NCBI GenBank assembly: GCA_947304065.1
Contig: CAMZAI010000019.1
Coordinates: forward strand, 1 to 21,044
DNA length: 21,044 nt
Source of the DNA: an uncultured Clostridia bacterium
Lineage (GTDB): Bacteria; Bacillota; Clostridia; Lachnospirales; Lachnospiraceae
Reading direction: 5' to 3'
Every line of letters begins with the position of its first letter. The stretch's first letter is position 1. Shown piece by piece: positions 1-6,850 of the stretch. The position numbers and the translations under genes were made by a program. Below the pieces are notes generated by a model that was given only the letters and a program-made list of their open reading frames with translations, had not been told where the DNA came from and made no database searches.

Positions 1-457
1 AGAACTGGCCGGTCGTTTTGATCGTCTTTCCTTCTACTATCTCGTAAGTTCCTTCGTCATAGGTGCCGCCGTCACTGGTCAGGTGAAAAGTTCCGTCTTC
101 ATTGAATGTATAATAGAAATCTATCGCACGGTCATCTCCGTAATGCCAGGTGTCGATTATCTGTGCTTTTACATCGGCAGCGGCCTCTTTTTTTGCTGCG
201 GTACTCGGAGCCTCTTCCGGAGTAATACAGCAGGCTACTACAAAAATGATAAATGCAGCCACGATCCTGACAACGAACTTTATCTTTATTTTTTCAAATA
301 CTTCCCCGATCTTCTTTACCGGCAGCAGGATAAGTGCCGCCAGCAGGAATAAAACCGAAGATAATGAAGGCACCCATCCCAATGCACAAAAAACACATAA
401 TGCTACCAGCACCCATTGTACGATCATCCTGATCTTACCGGCAGTCTCTTTACTCAT
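1..457 (-). CDS. Partial two-helix membrane protein, paralogue of the gene at 2740-4281
   Basis: This reading frame is open to the left window edge, so only the first 152 codons are visible. It starts at ATG 457 behind a strong AGAGGGGG ribosome binding site. Residues about 10-75 form two hydrophobic segments separated by a short basic stretch (motifs IVQWVL, PSLSSVLFLL, VVRIVAAF). This module is clearly paralogous to the N-terminus of the protein at 2740-4281, which has IVQWVL, PSISSVIFLV and AVRIVAAI at the same places. A short polar linker follows, then a beta-rich segment (FNEDGTFHLTS, GTYEIVEG) resembling the small W/Y, DGT and GxY modules of the paralogue's ectodomain, perhaps lipocalin-like. 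It is the last visible gene of a minus-strand operon, 27 bases after the lipoprotein at 485-1963. The function is unknown. Coding status is well supported; the extracellular placement of the C-terminal part is inferred. Confidence 0.85.
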   Translation of the reverse strand, partial: MSKETAGKIRMIVQWVLVALCVFCALGWVPSLSSVLFLLAALILLPVKKIGEVFEKIKIKFVVRIVAAFIIFVVACCITPEEAPSTAAKKEAAADVKAQIIDTWHYGDDRAIDFYYTFNEDGTFHLTSDGGTYDEGTYEIVEGKTIKTTGQF

Positions 458-484
458 ATCATTCCCCCTCTCTACAATAGACCT

Positions 485-1963
485 TTATTCAAATACGCAG
501 CCTTCGCCCTCGTTCTGATAATCGTCGTTCCATAACCATTTTCCGTCTTCGTTCTTTACGATCGTGGCGGTCACGCCTTCGGTCTCGATCACCTGGTCCA
601 GTTCTCCGGTTTCCATATTGTAGGTTACCAGCAGGATATCACCTGTCAGGTGTATGACGTTCGGGTCTGAAGGATCTGCCTCTCCGAAATAACTCCAATG
701 GCGGTAAGTTCCGGGATCCAGGATCGACACGATATCTACGCCGTACAGACCGTCATTTTCCGTTATATCCATGGTATAATCGCATGATACGCGGTCCACA
801 AGGCTTATAACGTCCGGATCACTGAATTCGATCGTCTCGAGCTGCGAGTCGGGATCGTATTCCGCAACACTTACCTCGATCGTGTACTGCTTCGTGCAGC
901 CGCCGTAAACCAGCTCGACATCAAGAATTGCTTCGCCTGCTCCGACCGCAGTGATCTCAGTATCGTTAACAGTCACGACACTTTCATCACGTGATGAAAC
1001 CTTGATGTCCTCGGTCATATCCCAGGGAGCCATGACAACAACGTAATCAGACTGACCCACGGTCATATCGGCACCGCAGAGAATGTAAGGATAGATCAGA
1101 GGCTGTTCATAGTAAACAAATTCTTCTTCGTTTTCTTCCTCTTCCTCTCCACCGTTTCCGATGTAAAATTCATAATAGTCGGTCTGTTCAAGGGTATTCG
1201 CCATCGAGCCGAAGATAAGATCGAGTTCGCCGAGGTCATTGACTCTGCAGATCGCACTGAAGTCTTCCGCAGCAACATAGCGTCCGAATACATCGTCTCC
1301 TCTGTATAAAATGAGCTCATGGAACCAGTTGTTCGAGACTGATTCTTCGACTTCGTCCGCTTTTCCGGCCTTGCCGAAATCACCGATACCGGAATCGGGG
1401 ATGTTCCTCAGATATTCCAGGATCGTATCGGGATACAGCCATGACATACCGCTTGAGGGAAGATAATTCCCTGCGAGTTCGGAGTACAACTCACCGCCGA
1501 CGATAACCGCAACGTTATTCTCGTTATCGATGGTCAGCGTCATGTCCGCCTCGTCGTTGCGGTACACCGCTTTATTCACCAGCTCAAAGGTCAGCGAACA
1601 GTTCGTTTCGGTGACGATATCGCTGTCTTCGGTCGCCTCCATGCCTGTCAGCTGGATAACTGCCTTTTTATCATCCACAGGGTAGATACTGATCAGTATG
1701 TTGTGCAATTCCGAACTCTGATCCCAGAAGAATGATCCCGTTGATGCAGCAAAATCACCCGGATTCTCAGGAAGAGGAATCTCTGTCGGTGAGGGTACAT
1801 CGGTAGGAGCTGCGGTCGGCTCGGGCGTCGCCGTCTGTGCTGTCCCTGCAGTCGGTGCCTCGGTCGCAGTGGCAGCGGGGCCTGTGGGTTCTTCCTTTTT
1901 TCCGCATGCGGAAAGGGCCAGCACCATCATCATTGCCAATAATATAGCTGTTATCTTTTTCAT
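485..1963 (-). CDS. Lipoprotein with Thr/Pro-rich linker and bacterial Ig-like (Big_2-like) domain
   Basis: This 492-residue protein starts with a lipoprotein signal peptide: MKK, a hydrophobic core and lipobox LSAC with the acylated cysteine at residue 20. Residues about 22-65 are a low-complexity Thr/Ala/Pro/Glu linker typical of surface lipoproteins, lifting the folded part away from the membrane. Residues about 297-366 look like a bacterial Ig-like domain of the Big_2 kind (VTVNDTEITAVGAGEAILDV, then a strand ending TIEVSV). Residues about 272-282 form an acidic run. The rest (70-290 and 370-492) matches no family I recognise. The start at 1963 has a GGGAGGAG ribosome binding site. The gene lies 19 bases after the upstream lipoprotein gene and 27 before the partial membrane protein gene, so it is probably co-transcribed with both. 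The role is likely at the cell surface, but the substrate or partner is unknown. Confidence 0.88.
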   Translation of the reverse strand: MKKITAILLAMMMVLALSACGKKEEPTGPAATATEAPTAGTAQTATPEPTAAPTDVPSPTEIPLPENPGDFAASTGSFFWDQSSELHNILISIYPVDDKKAVIQLTGMEATEDSDIVTETNCSLTFELVNKAVYRNDEADMTLTIDNENNVAVIVGGELYSELAGNYLPSSGMSWLYPDTILEYLRNIPDSGIGDFGKAGKADEVEESVSNNWFHELILYRGDDVFGRYVAAEDFSAICRVNDLGELDLIFGSMANTLEQTDYYEFYIGNGGEEEEENEEEFVYYEQPLIYPYILCGADMTVGQSDYVVVMAPWDMTEDIKVSSRDESVVTVNDTEITAVGAGEAILDVELVYGGCTKQYTIEVSVAEYDPDSQLETIEFSDPDVISLVDRVSCDYTMDITENDGLYGVDIVSILDPGTYRHWSYFGEADPSDPNVIHLTGDILLVTYNMETGELDQVIETEGVTATIVKNEDGKWLWNDDYQNEGEGCVFE

Positions 1964-1982
1964 GGCTTTTGTCTCCTCCCGC

Positions 1983-2723
1983 TTAATAATTCTTCAAAGT
2001 CAGCTTTTGGTTGCATGACTTTCCGTTACAGGTAACTTTGAATGTAAATGTATCGTAACCGACTATATTTCCGCCGTCGTCTTTAATTTTCCAGTAAAAA
2101 TAATACAGGTTATCGTTAGTACTGATCGCAGAATTGCTGGAGATTGTACATACCTTTTTTCCTGCGCTGTTATAAATCTCCAGTTTGGGTGTATAACCCT
2201 TCAGCTGAATGACCTGGTATGTAACTTTAAGGGTTTTGCTGCCGTCTGTATTGGTTACGATCTTGCCGCTGTTGTATTTTATGGTTCCGGCACTATGATT
2301 GACCTTGCGGGTGAACCTGCCCTCGTAGCCATTATAATTCGCGCGGATCGTAAAATATAAAGTATAGGTACCGCTCGGAAGCCTTGTAAAATCAACGGTG
2401 TAGGTTTCTTTCTTGGTTCCGCCGCCTTTCAGGATTTCCGTTGATTTCCATGTCGCTACTTTTTTACCCGCCGAATTCACAACATACTCATTTTTCAGAG
2501 TCAGCCCATAAGAATCGAAATCGGACTTATAGTTCTTTTGATACACTATCTTCTCACAGAACCTGAATTTTCCGTTCGAAAACTCATTGTCCAGATCGTA
2601 TACCTTTACCGTTCCGTCCCCTGCATCCATTGCCTGTGCCTTCTCAGGTTCCGCAGAAGCCACACAGCCTGCGATCAGGCATAATAACAAAAGTACCGAG
2701 ACTATCTTCTTTAAATGATTCAT
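1983..2723 (-). CDS. Small lipoprotein of unknown function
   Basis: I place the start at ATG 2723 (MNHLKKIV) rather than the in-frame ATG at 2750. The inner start has a GGGAG ribosome binding site about 8 bases upstream and puts the signal peptide at the true N-terminus. It also avoids overlap with the upstream stop at 2740. The 246-residue product has a lipobox (LIAGC, acylated Cys20). The mature part is about 220 residues of polar, beta-strand-rich sequence in which a pattern recurs: NSAGKKVATW near the middle and NSAGKKVCTI near the C-terminus. Both are followed by alternating hydrophobic strands, suggesting two related beta-sandwich modules. No enzyme motif is visible and I do not recognise the family. 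It sits 16 bases after the membrane protein gene at 2740-4281, within the same operon. Confidence 0.85.
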   Translation of the reverse strand: MNHLKKIVSVLLLLCLIAGCVASAEPEKAQAMDAGDGTVKVYDLDNEFSNGKFRFCEKIVYQKNYKSDFDSYGLTLKNEYVVNSAGKKVATWKSTEILKGGGTKKETYTVDFTRLPSGTYTLYFTIRANYNGYEGRFTRKVNHSAGTIKYNSGKIVTNTDGSKTLKVTYQVIQLKGYTPKLEIYNSAGKKVCTISSNSAISTNDNLYYFYWKIKDDGGNIVGYDTFTFKVTCNGKSCNQKLTLKNY

Positions 2724-2739
2724 TTTTATTTCTCCCTTC

Positions 2740-4281
2740 TCAGTCTTCATCGGGCAGCTGATAATAGATCAACTCTCCGTAAAGTTCACTGTCATCGCGG
2801 TTTTCCATTCGCCTTCTCGATGCTTCCTCTTTCCATTCTCCGTCCCAGTCCATGAACTCATCCTGATAGAAAACATGGATGCGGTTTCCGTCTTCGTCAT
2901 ACAGCAGCACATCGCTGCCGATCATCATGAAGGTTCCTGATTCGCTAAACGTCGAATTCGGTAATGATTCAAAGCTCCAGTCCTCATAGAAGGTATAGCC
3001 GTCGCCGTTTTCATAGCAGAAGGTTCCGAGGGATCTGTTCGGAGGAGCTGCTCCGCCCTCCACTTTTTCGTAAGGCTCTCCGTTAATGTAGAGATAGCCG
3101 TCGTCGCCTGTCTCAAAGGTTGAGATCTCTCCCCATGTTCCGCCTTCCGAGGTGAATTTTCCTTTGCCTGCTGACTCCAGAACGCCTACTTCCAATGCCA
3201 TATGGCCGCTGATATAGGACCAGTGCGCGTTCGCAGTAATGTTATAATACTGTTTTCCGGACCGGTCGCCCACCGGGTACCAGTCGCCGGCCAGATCCTT
3301 ATAGGGATACTTCTTTTCGTAAAACGCTTCCAGATTGTCGCAGTGTTTGCAGCCGTCTTCACGCACGAAAAGTACATAGTCATCGGAATCCCTGTGTGTT
3401 TCGAGCACCTCCGGACCTGTAGGCGTAAGCGACATCTCCCATGCATTGTCATCGTCATCGAAGAATACCGACGGCTGGCAAACATCAACGCCGTATACGC
3501 TTTCCGTAAGAACAATGAGACCGTATGATATTTGGTATATACCGTTTCTTTCAACCGGTCCGAAGTATTTCCATGTGCCGTTGCCGTAGAGTTCCAGACA
3601 GTAGCCTTCCAGCAAGCCGTCCTCATACCATCTGCCGACAAGATCCTTCGCCGTAAAACCCTGCGCTGTCTCAAATATAGACTTATCGTAGTCCTTAAAG
3701 TTTCCGAATTTCTCTACCACAAATACCGGATTCGGAGGTACCTCGCCGTGGTAGAAATCTTCAATAACACCTTCGCTTACGTCCGGACCGTCATCGGGTT
3801 CTGCGGGTTCATCCGGGTCGTCGTCAGGATTGTCAGCCGGCTCATCAGGGTCATCGTCCGGGGTATCGGTCGGATTGTCAGGCTTGTCAGTATCTTTGTC
3901 TTTCCCGGTATCCTGATTGCTGCTGTCCTTGGGTTTATCCTTGTCCTTGTCTTTGTCTTTATCTTTATTTTTGTCTTTATCTTTGTCTTTATCCTTATCT
4001 TCCGACACCGAAGCCTTATTGTCCTTCGGGTTGTCCGATGACGTCGAATCACTGCCCGGCGCGATCGCAATACCGATCACGAACAGGATGATCGCCGCAA
4101 CAATACGCACTGCAAAATTTATCTTGTGCTTTTCCAGAAATTCATCGAGAGGCTTGATCGGCAATACAACGATCGCACCGACAAGAAAGATCACCGATGA
4201 GATCGACGGCAACCAGATGACTGCCAAAAATACCAATGCCGCTGTCAGCACCCATTGAACGATTTTCTTTACCAGATCCAT
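2740..4281 (-). CDS. Membrane-anchored protein with charged repeat linker and repeated beta modules
   Basis: This 513-residue protein is the first gene of the four-gene envelope operon. It starts at ATG 4281 with an AAGGAG ribosome binding site. Residues 5-75 contain two hydrophobic segments (VLTAALVFLAVIWLP; a second near 59-74) with no lipobox, so it is probably anchored by two helices. Residues 94-120 are an alternating Lys-Asp repeat. Residues 134-166 are an Asp/Pro/Glu-rich linker containing the direct repeat DNPDDDPDEPA/PDDDPDEPA. The rest looks like three related beta modules, near 212-265, 328-370 and 418-475. The first two share K-D-L-x-G-x-W-Y; the third keeps only an LGTF...DGYTFYEDWSF pattern. 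A CxxC (C311, C314) lies between modules one and two. The N-terminus is paralogous to the partial gene at 1-457. The function is unknown. A lipocalin-like fold is a guess from the strand pattern. Confidence 0.88.
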   Translation of the reverse strand: MDLVKKIVQWVLTAALVFLAVIWLPSISSVIFLVGAIVVLPIKPLDEFLEKHKINFAVRIVAAIILFVIGIAIAPGSDSTSSDNPKDNKASVSEDKDKDKDKDKNKDKDKDKDKDKPKDSSNQDTGKDKDTDKPDNPTDTPDDDPDEPADNPDDDPDEPAEPDDGPDVSEGVIEDFYHGEVPPNPVFVVEKFGNFKDYDKSIFETAQGFTAKDLVGRWYEDGLLEGYCLELYGNGTWKYFGPVERNGIYQISYGLIVLTESVYGVDVCQPSVFFDDDDNAWEMSLTPTGPEVLETHRDSDDYVLFVREDGCKHCDNLEAFYEKKYPYKDLAGDWYPVGDRSGKQYYNITANAHWSYISGHMALEVGVLESAGKGKFTSEGGTWGEISTFETGDDGYLYINGEPYEKVEGGAAPPNRSLGTFCYENGDGYTFYEDWSFESLPNSTFSESGTFMMIGSDVLLYDEDGNRIHVFYQDEFMDWDGEWKEEASRRRMENRDDSELYGELIYYQLPDED

Positions 4282-4323
4282 AACAATCTCCTTAACACTA
4301 TTTCAGCTTACCTGATCTTCCAT

Positions 4324-4345
4324 TTGATAATACTAGCATTGATAA
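4324..4345 (-). promoter_or_regulatory. Possible extended -10 promoter with flanking direct repeats
   Basis: On the minus strand an extended -10 element TGCTAGTAT (4330-4338) lies 40-50 bases upstream of the envelope operon start at 4281. No good -35 is visible; TTCTTT at 17 bases is the best. The -10 is flanked by two copies of TTATCAA (complements of 4324-4330 and 4339-4345) 15 bases apart, which could be an operator. This is a weak call from position and sequence alone. Confidence 0.35.
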
Positions 4346-4350
4346 CACAA

Positions 4351-4379
4351 AAAAAGAAGTAACCAAAGGTTACCTCTTT
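4351..4379 (-). terminator. Intrinsic terminator of the GNAT-nudC transcript
   Basis: On the minus strand GGTAACC, loop TTT, GGTTAC is followed by TTCTTTTTTT. The inner six-base-pair stem is perfect and can be extended by four pairs past one mismatch. The nudC stop codon TAA (4370-4372) lies inside the left arm of the stem. The terminator separates nudC from the envelope operon. Confidence 0.85.
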
Positions 4380-5188
4380 CCTTCTTTGAACATTTTCATC
4401 ATCTCATTTGTAAGACTCAGATTGTTAGGCTGCAATACTATTTCTTCTCTTCTGACCCATTCAGCATATTTCAGCTCGTTGGCATCCATCCTGATCCTGC
4501 CGTCGCCGACCGCGTCGCAATAATAGCCCACCAGTATATCCTGCGCCATTCCCCAAGGCTGTGATTTATAGTACCTGATATTTGTGACTTCGATACCTGT
4601 CTCTTCCATGACCTCTCTGGCCACGGTCTCCTCAAGTGTCTCGCCAATCTCGGTAAAACCCGCAACAAGAGCATTATGAGCGTATCCTCTGTTATATCTC
4701 GTGATCAGGAGACAGTCATCTTTTATAACTCCTACGATAACCGCCGGATTGATCCTCGGGTAAACAGTATTTCCGCACTTCGGGCAGACCAGCGACCTTT
4801 CCGTTGTTCCAAGATCGAGTTTTTCTCCGCAGCGTCCGCAATACTTATTATCCTCATACCATTTCCACAGATGATATGCGGTAAACAATGCATAGACTTC
4901 TTTCCCCGCGCAAATGTCGCGTACTTCCCTCACGGTATAATTCTTAAAGCCTTCCTTTCGGAATTCATTGCGATCCATGACCAGAAAAAAGCGTTTTTCA
5001 TCGAGAGAGAACAGATAAACGGTCTGCTCTCCGGCCGCATCCGCCCCGGTTGTGAAGCAGATTTTCCCGTCATTTTCCTTAAGCAGAACACGGCCTTCCG
5101 CATCATAAAAAAGAGCGACATCGTCATCGCGCATTTCACAGCGTGCAAATTCATTGTGAAGTTTACTTGGATAAATATCCTGTATCAT
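4370..5188 (-). CDS. nudC: NAD(H) pyrophosphatase NudC, Nudix family
   Basis: This 272-residue Nudix hydrolase is predicted to cleave NAD(H) to NMN(H) and AMP. Known NudC enzymes also remove NAD caps from RNA 5' ends. A four-cysteine zinc ribbon is at C117, C120, C135 and C138 (CGRCGEKL...CPKCGN). It is followed by the Nudix box at 177-199 with the full G-x5-E-x7-REVMEE-x-GI pattern. The metal-binding glutamates are E192, E195 and E196. Downstream the NudC signature is only partly kept: residues 209-212 read SQPW, but the usual PFPxS is replaced by GMAQD. NudC enzymes are often about 260-310 residues, so the length is normal. The start at 5188 has a GTGAGG-like ribosome binding site. The gene lies 44 bases after the acetyltransferase gene and probably shares its transcript. 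The assignment rests on the zinc ribbon plus Nudix layout; a different dinucleotide specificity cannot be excluded. Confidence 0.9.
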   Translation of the reverse strand: MIQDIYPSKLHNEFARCEMRDDDVALFYDAEGRVLLKENDGKICFTTGADAAGEQTVYLFSLDEKRFFLVMDRNEFRKEGFKNYTVREVRDICAGKEVYALFTAYHLWKWYEDNKYCGRCGEKLDLGTTERSLVCPKCGNTVYPRINPAVIVGVIKDDCLLITRYNRGYAHNALVAGFTEIGETLEETVAREVMEETGIEVTNIRYYKSQPWGMAQDILVGYYCDAVGDGRIRMDANELKYAEWVRREEIVLQPNNLSLTNEMMKMFKEGKR

Positions 5189-5232
5189 AACAGAGCCTCA
5201 CTTTCATACTACGTTTGTAGTACTTTTCTGTT

Positions 5233-5847
5233 TTAACATCGGCAAATGTACCACACATCGCTTCCTGCAAATCCGCACTTTTTATACAGTTCCAGCGGAT
5301 TGGATGCGTTATCGAGATTACCCGATACTGTCGCAAATTCCGCTCCCATTTTTTTGAGTTTGTTTAAAAGCACAGTGACTATCTTTTTACCGTAACCTTT
5401 GCCCCTGTACTCCGGCAGCACCTGCACCCATTCGATGATCCCTTCGCGGCAGACGCTGTCATACTCGGCGATACCCGACGCGACCGGTTTTCCGCCGTCC
5501 GCGTTGATATAGATGCACAGTTCTTCACTAAATGTTTCATGCTTCTTCCACTGCCGGATATCGTCTTCACTCACGGCGATATTCTCATCGGTGTAAGAAG
5601 CATTTATCATCTCCGCAAGTTCTTTAGTCTGGTAATCTATCGATATTGTATCATAGTCGAAATCGATAGGAGCCAGATTATTCAAACTGTGCTTTACTCT
5701 GAAAAATCTCTGATAATCGCGGAACTGTCCCTTCCAGTCACGGCAATGTATTATCTTTACCTGCTCGGGCGGCGTCAGCGTCTCTGCCTTCCAATACGGA
5801 AGCGAAGAAGTTCCGCACGGGTCCCGAAGGTATTCCTGAATATCCAT
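5233..5847 (-). CDS. GNAT-family N-acetyltransferase
   Basis: This 204-residue protein has a C-terminal GNAT fold. Residues 136-153 carry strand beta-4 and the acetyl-CoA pyrophosphate loop (EWVQVLPEYRGKGYG, Q/R-x-x-G-x-G/A motif at 148-153). Residues 174-193 carry the usual motif B end (N...A...LYKKCGF). The N-terminal 90 residues (WKAETLTPP, FFRVKHSL) are an extra segment I do not recognise, so it is longer than a minimal GNAT of about 150 residues. The acceptor substrate is unknown. The start at ATG 5847 has a GGAGG box 7 bases upstream. A TTGACA element exists at the complement of 5875-5880, next to the tRNA terminator, but no matching -10 is visible. The gene is probably co-transcribed with nudC. 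Confidence 0.87.
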   Translation of the reverse strand: MDIQEYLRDPCGTSSLPYWKAETLTPPEQVKIIHCRDWKGQFRDYQRFFRVKHSLNNLAPIDFDYDTISIDYQTKELAEMINASYTDENIAVSEDDIRQWKKHETFSEELCIYINADGGKPVASGIAEYDSVCREGIIEWVQVLPEYRGKGYGKKIVTVLLNKLKKMGAEFATVSGNLDNASNPLELYKKCGFAGSDVWYICRC

Positions 5848-5882
5848 TTCTAGCCTCCGATCAAACTCTTAAGCCTATTGTC

Positions 5883-5926
5883 AAAAAACGGCCGGTCCCG
5901 GAATAACTTCCGAAATCAGCCGTTTT
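5883..5926 (-). terminator. Intrinsic terminator after tRNA-Arg
   Basis: On the minus strand an eight-base-pair outer stem (AAAACGGC pairing with GCCGTTTT; 5919-5926 with 5885-5892) encloses a second hairpin (CGGAA, loop, TTCCG at 5899-5912). It ends in a run of T. It begins two bases after the tRNA 3' end. Confidence 0.82.
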
Positions 5927-5927
5927 A

Positions 5928-6001
5928 CGTCCACGATGCGATTCGAACGCACGACCTACCGCTTAGGAGGCGGTCGCTCTATCCTGCTGAGCTACGCGGA
6001 C
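5928..6001 (-). tRNA. tRNA-Arg (anticodon CCU)
   Basis: The 74-base cloverleaf reads on the minus strand. The acceptor stem GTCCGCG pairs with CGTGGAC with one G-T pair. The D stem is GCTC/GAGC. The anticodon stem ACCGC/GCGGT encloses loop CTCCTAA, giving anticodon CCT. The T stem GTGCG/CGCAT encloses TTCGAAT. The discriminator base is G and CCA is not encoded. It decodes AGG arginine codons. It has its own promoter and terminator, so it appears to be a single-gene transcript. Confidence 0.95.
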
Positions 6002-6014
6002 GAACACAATGAGT

Positions 6015-6043
6015 ATATTATCACACTCCCGACTGTGCGTCAA
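6015..6043 (-). promoter_or_regulatory. Promoter of tRNA-Arg
   Basis: On the minus strand TTGACG (complement of 6038-6043) and TAATAT (complement of 6015-6020) are separated by exactly 17 bases. The predicted transcription start is about 7 bases before the mature tRNA 5' end. The promoter lies in the 54-base gap after mntP. Confidence 0.8.
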
Positions 6044-6055
6044 GGAAAGATAAGC

Positions 6056-6688
6056 TTAGAAAAATACGCCCTTGATGAAGATTTCCAGACCGATGCCGAT
6101 CAGGATTATACCGCCGAGGATCTGAGCGCGGCCGGAAAGCTTCTCTCCAAAAGTCTTGCCGAGTCTCAATCCCGCCATACAGATAACAAATGTTACTGCT
6201 CCGATGATCAATGACGAAAGAAGCGCTTCGATCGTGCCGTACTCCGAGATCGTGAAACCTACGGAAAGCGCGTCGATGGAAGTAGCTATACCCTGGACCA
6301 GCAGGCTCCTGAAAGGTAATCTGTGACCGGTGCTTTTCTCATCTTTTTGCGTCTCGGAAGCTGCTGTTCCATTCTGTTCCGATACAGAACATCCGTTCGC
6401 TCTATTTTCCCGGATACCCTCTGTCAGCATCTTTCCACCGATGAAGAGCAGAAGTACGAGCGCTATCCACGGAATGAACTTATGGAATGAAGTAAAGTAT
6501 TCGACTATCGTATGAAGGCAGATCCATCCGATCATGGGCATGGCGAACTGGAAGCCGCCGAATATTCCGGCGATCCCGCACATCCTGCCTTTCTTCATGC
6601 GCGGCTCGTTGAGTCCGTTGGCAAGCGAGACGGAAAATGCGTCCATCGCAAGCCCAATACCCAGGAGAATACTGTTTAAATAGATCAT
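6056..6688 (-). CDS. mntP: Manganese efflux pump MntP
   Basis: This 210-residue protein of the MntP (YebN) family is predicted to export Mn2+ across the cytoplasmic membrane. It has about six hydrophobic segments. The two family motifs are present: GLAMDAFSVSLANG at residues 12-25 with the conserved membrane Asp16, and the symmetry-related IATSIDALSVGF at 134-145 with Asp139. GGKMLTEGI at 84-92 is also typical. Between the repeats, residues 93-125 form a polar cytoplasmic loop (SEQNGTAASETQKDEKS) longer than in short homologues. The start at 6688 has only a weak purine-rich ribosome binding site. The predicted leader is about 20-30 bases, too short for the yybP-ykoY manganese riboswitch that often controls such genes. 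Specificity for Mn2+ is inferred from the family. Confidence 0.92.
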   Translation of the reverse strand: MIYLNSILLGIGLAMDAFSVSLANGLNEPRMKKGRMCGIAGIFGGFQFAMPMIGWICLHTIVEYFTSFHKFIPWIALVLLLFIGGKMLTEGIRENRANGCSVSEQNGTAASETQKDEKSTGHRLPFRSLLVQGIATSIDALSVGFTISEYGTIEALLSSLIIGAVTFVICMAGLRLGKTFGEKLSGRAQILGGIILIGIGLEIFIKGVFF

Positions 6689-6715
6689 TTCTACAATCTT
6701 CTTTCTTTATTGAGC

Positions 6716-6752
6716 ATTATACCGATTATATCACACAAATCTCTATTTACAA
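6716..6752 (-). promoter_or_regulatory. Promoter of mntP
   Basis: On the minus strand a perfect TATAAT (complement of 6725-6730) lies 16 bases after TTGTAA (complement of 6747-6752). A second TATAAT (complement of 6716-6721) lies nine bases further on but lacks a good -35. It faces the divergent promoter of the zinc-ribbon gene. Confidence 0.65.
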
Positions 6753-6762
6753 TACATTTTCC

Positions 6763-6791
6763 TTGTATCTCGGCTGAAAATATTGTAATAT
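6763..6791 (+). promoter_or_regulatory. Promoter of the zinc-ribbon membrane protein gene
   Basis: TTGTAT (6763-6768) and TAATAT (6786-6791) are separated by 17 bases. The predicted start leaves a leader of about 50 bases before ATG 6851. Confidence 0.6.
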
Positions 6792-6803
6792 CAATTTGTA
6801 CGA

Positions 6804-6835
6804 AGCCTCACTTATTATCTGATAACGACGAGGCT
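6804..6835 (+). promoter_or_regulatory. Leader hairpin just upstream of a ribosome binding site
   Basis: AGCCTC (6804-6809) pairs perfectly with GAGGCT (6830-6835). An inner TTAT/ATAA pairing is possible. The stem ends only five bases before the AGGAGG at 6841, so it could affect translation of the downstream gene. It is not a terminator because no T-run follows. Confidence 0.4.
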
Positions 6836-6850
6836 CCAAAAGGAGGAAAA

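Noticed and set aside
982..999. 18-base perfect palindrome TTTCATCACGTGATGAAA with a parS-like CACGTG core
   Set aside because: It has two extra bases on each side of the core compared with parS and lies in the middle of the lipoprotein coding sequence (V-S-S-R-D-E-S), so chance in codons is the simplest reading.
3532..4258. Long plus-strand frames opposite the 2740-4281 gene, including Leu/Ser and Ile/Phe/Val repeats
   Set aside because: They are complements of the Lys-Asp codon repeats of the minus-strand gene, have no ribosome binding site, and the minus frame has clear helices and beta modules.
5207..5222. Short inverted repeat TACTAC-GTTT-GTAGTA between the acetyltransferase gene and nudC
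   Set aside because: A six-base-pair AT-rich stem with no T-run and no conserved context; too weak to call a terminator or operator.
5936..6214. Plus-strand frame of 92 codons
   Set aside because: It crosses the tRNA-Arg gene, the tRNA promoter and the end of mntP on the opposite strand; it is a shadow.
6689..6850. yybP-ykoY manganese riboswitch upstream of mntP
   Set aside because: The predicted promoter leaves a leader of only 20-30 bases and the characteristic conserved loops are not visible.
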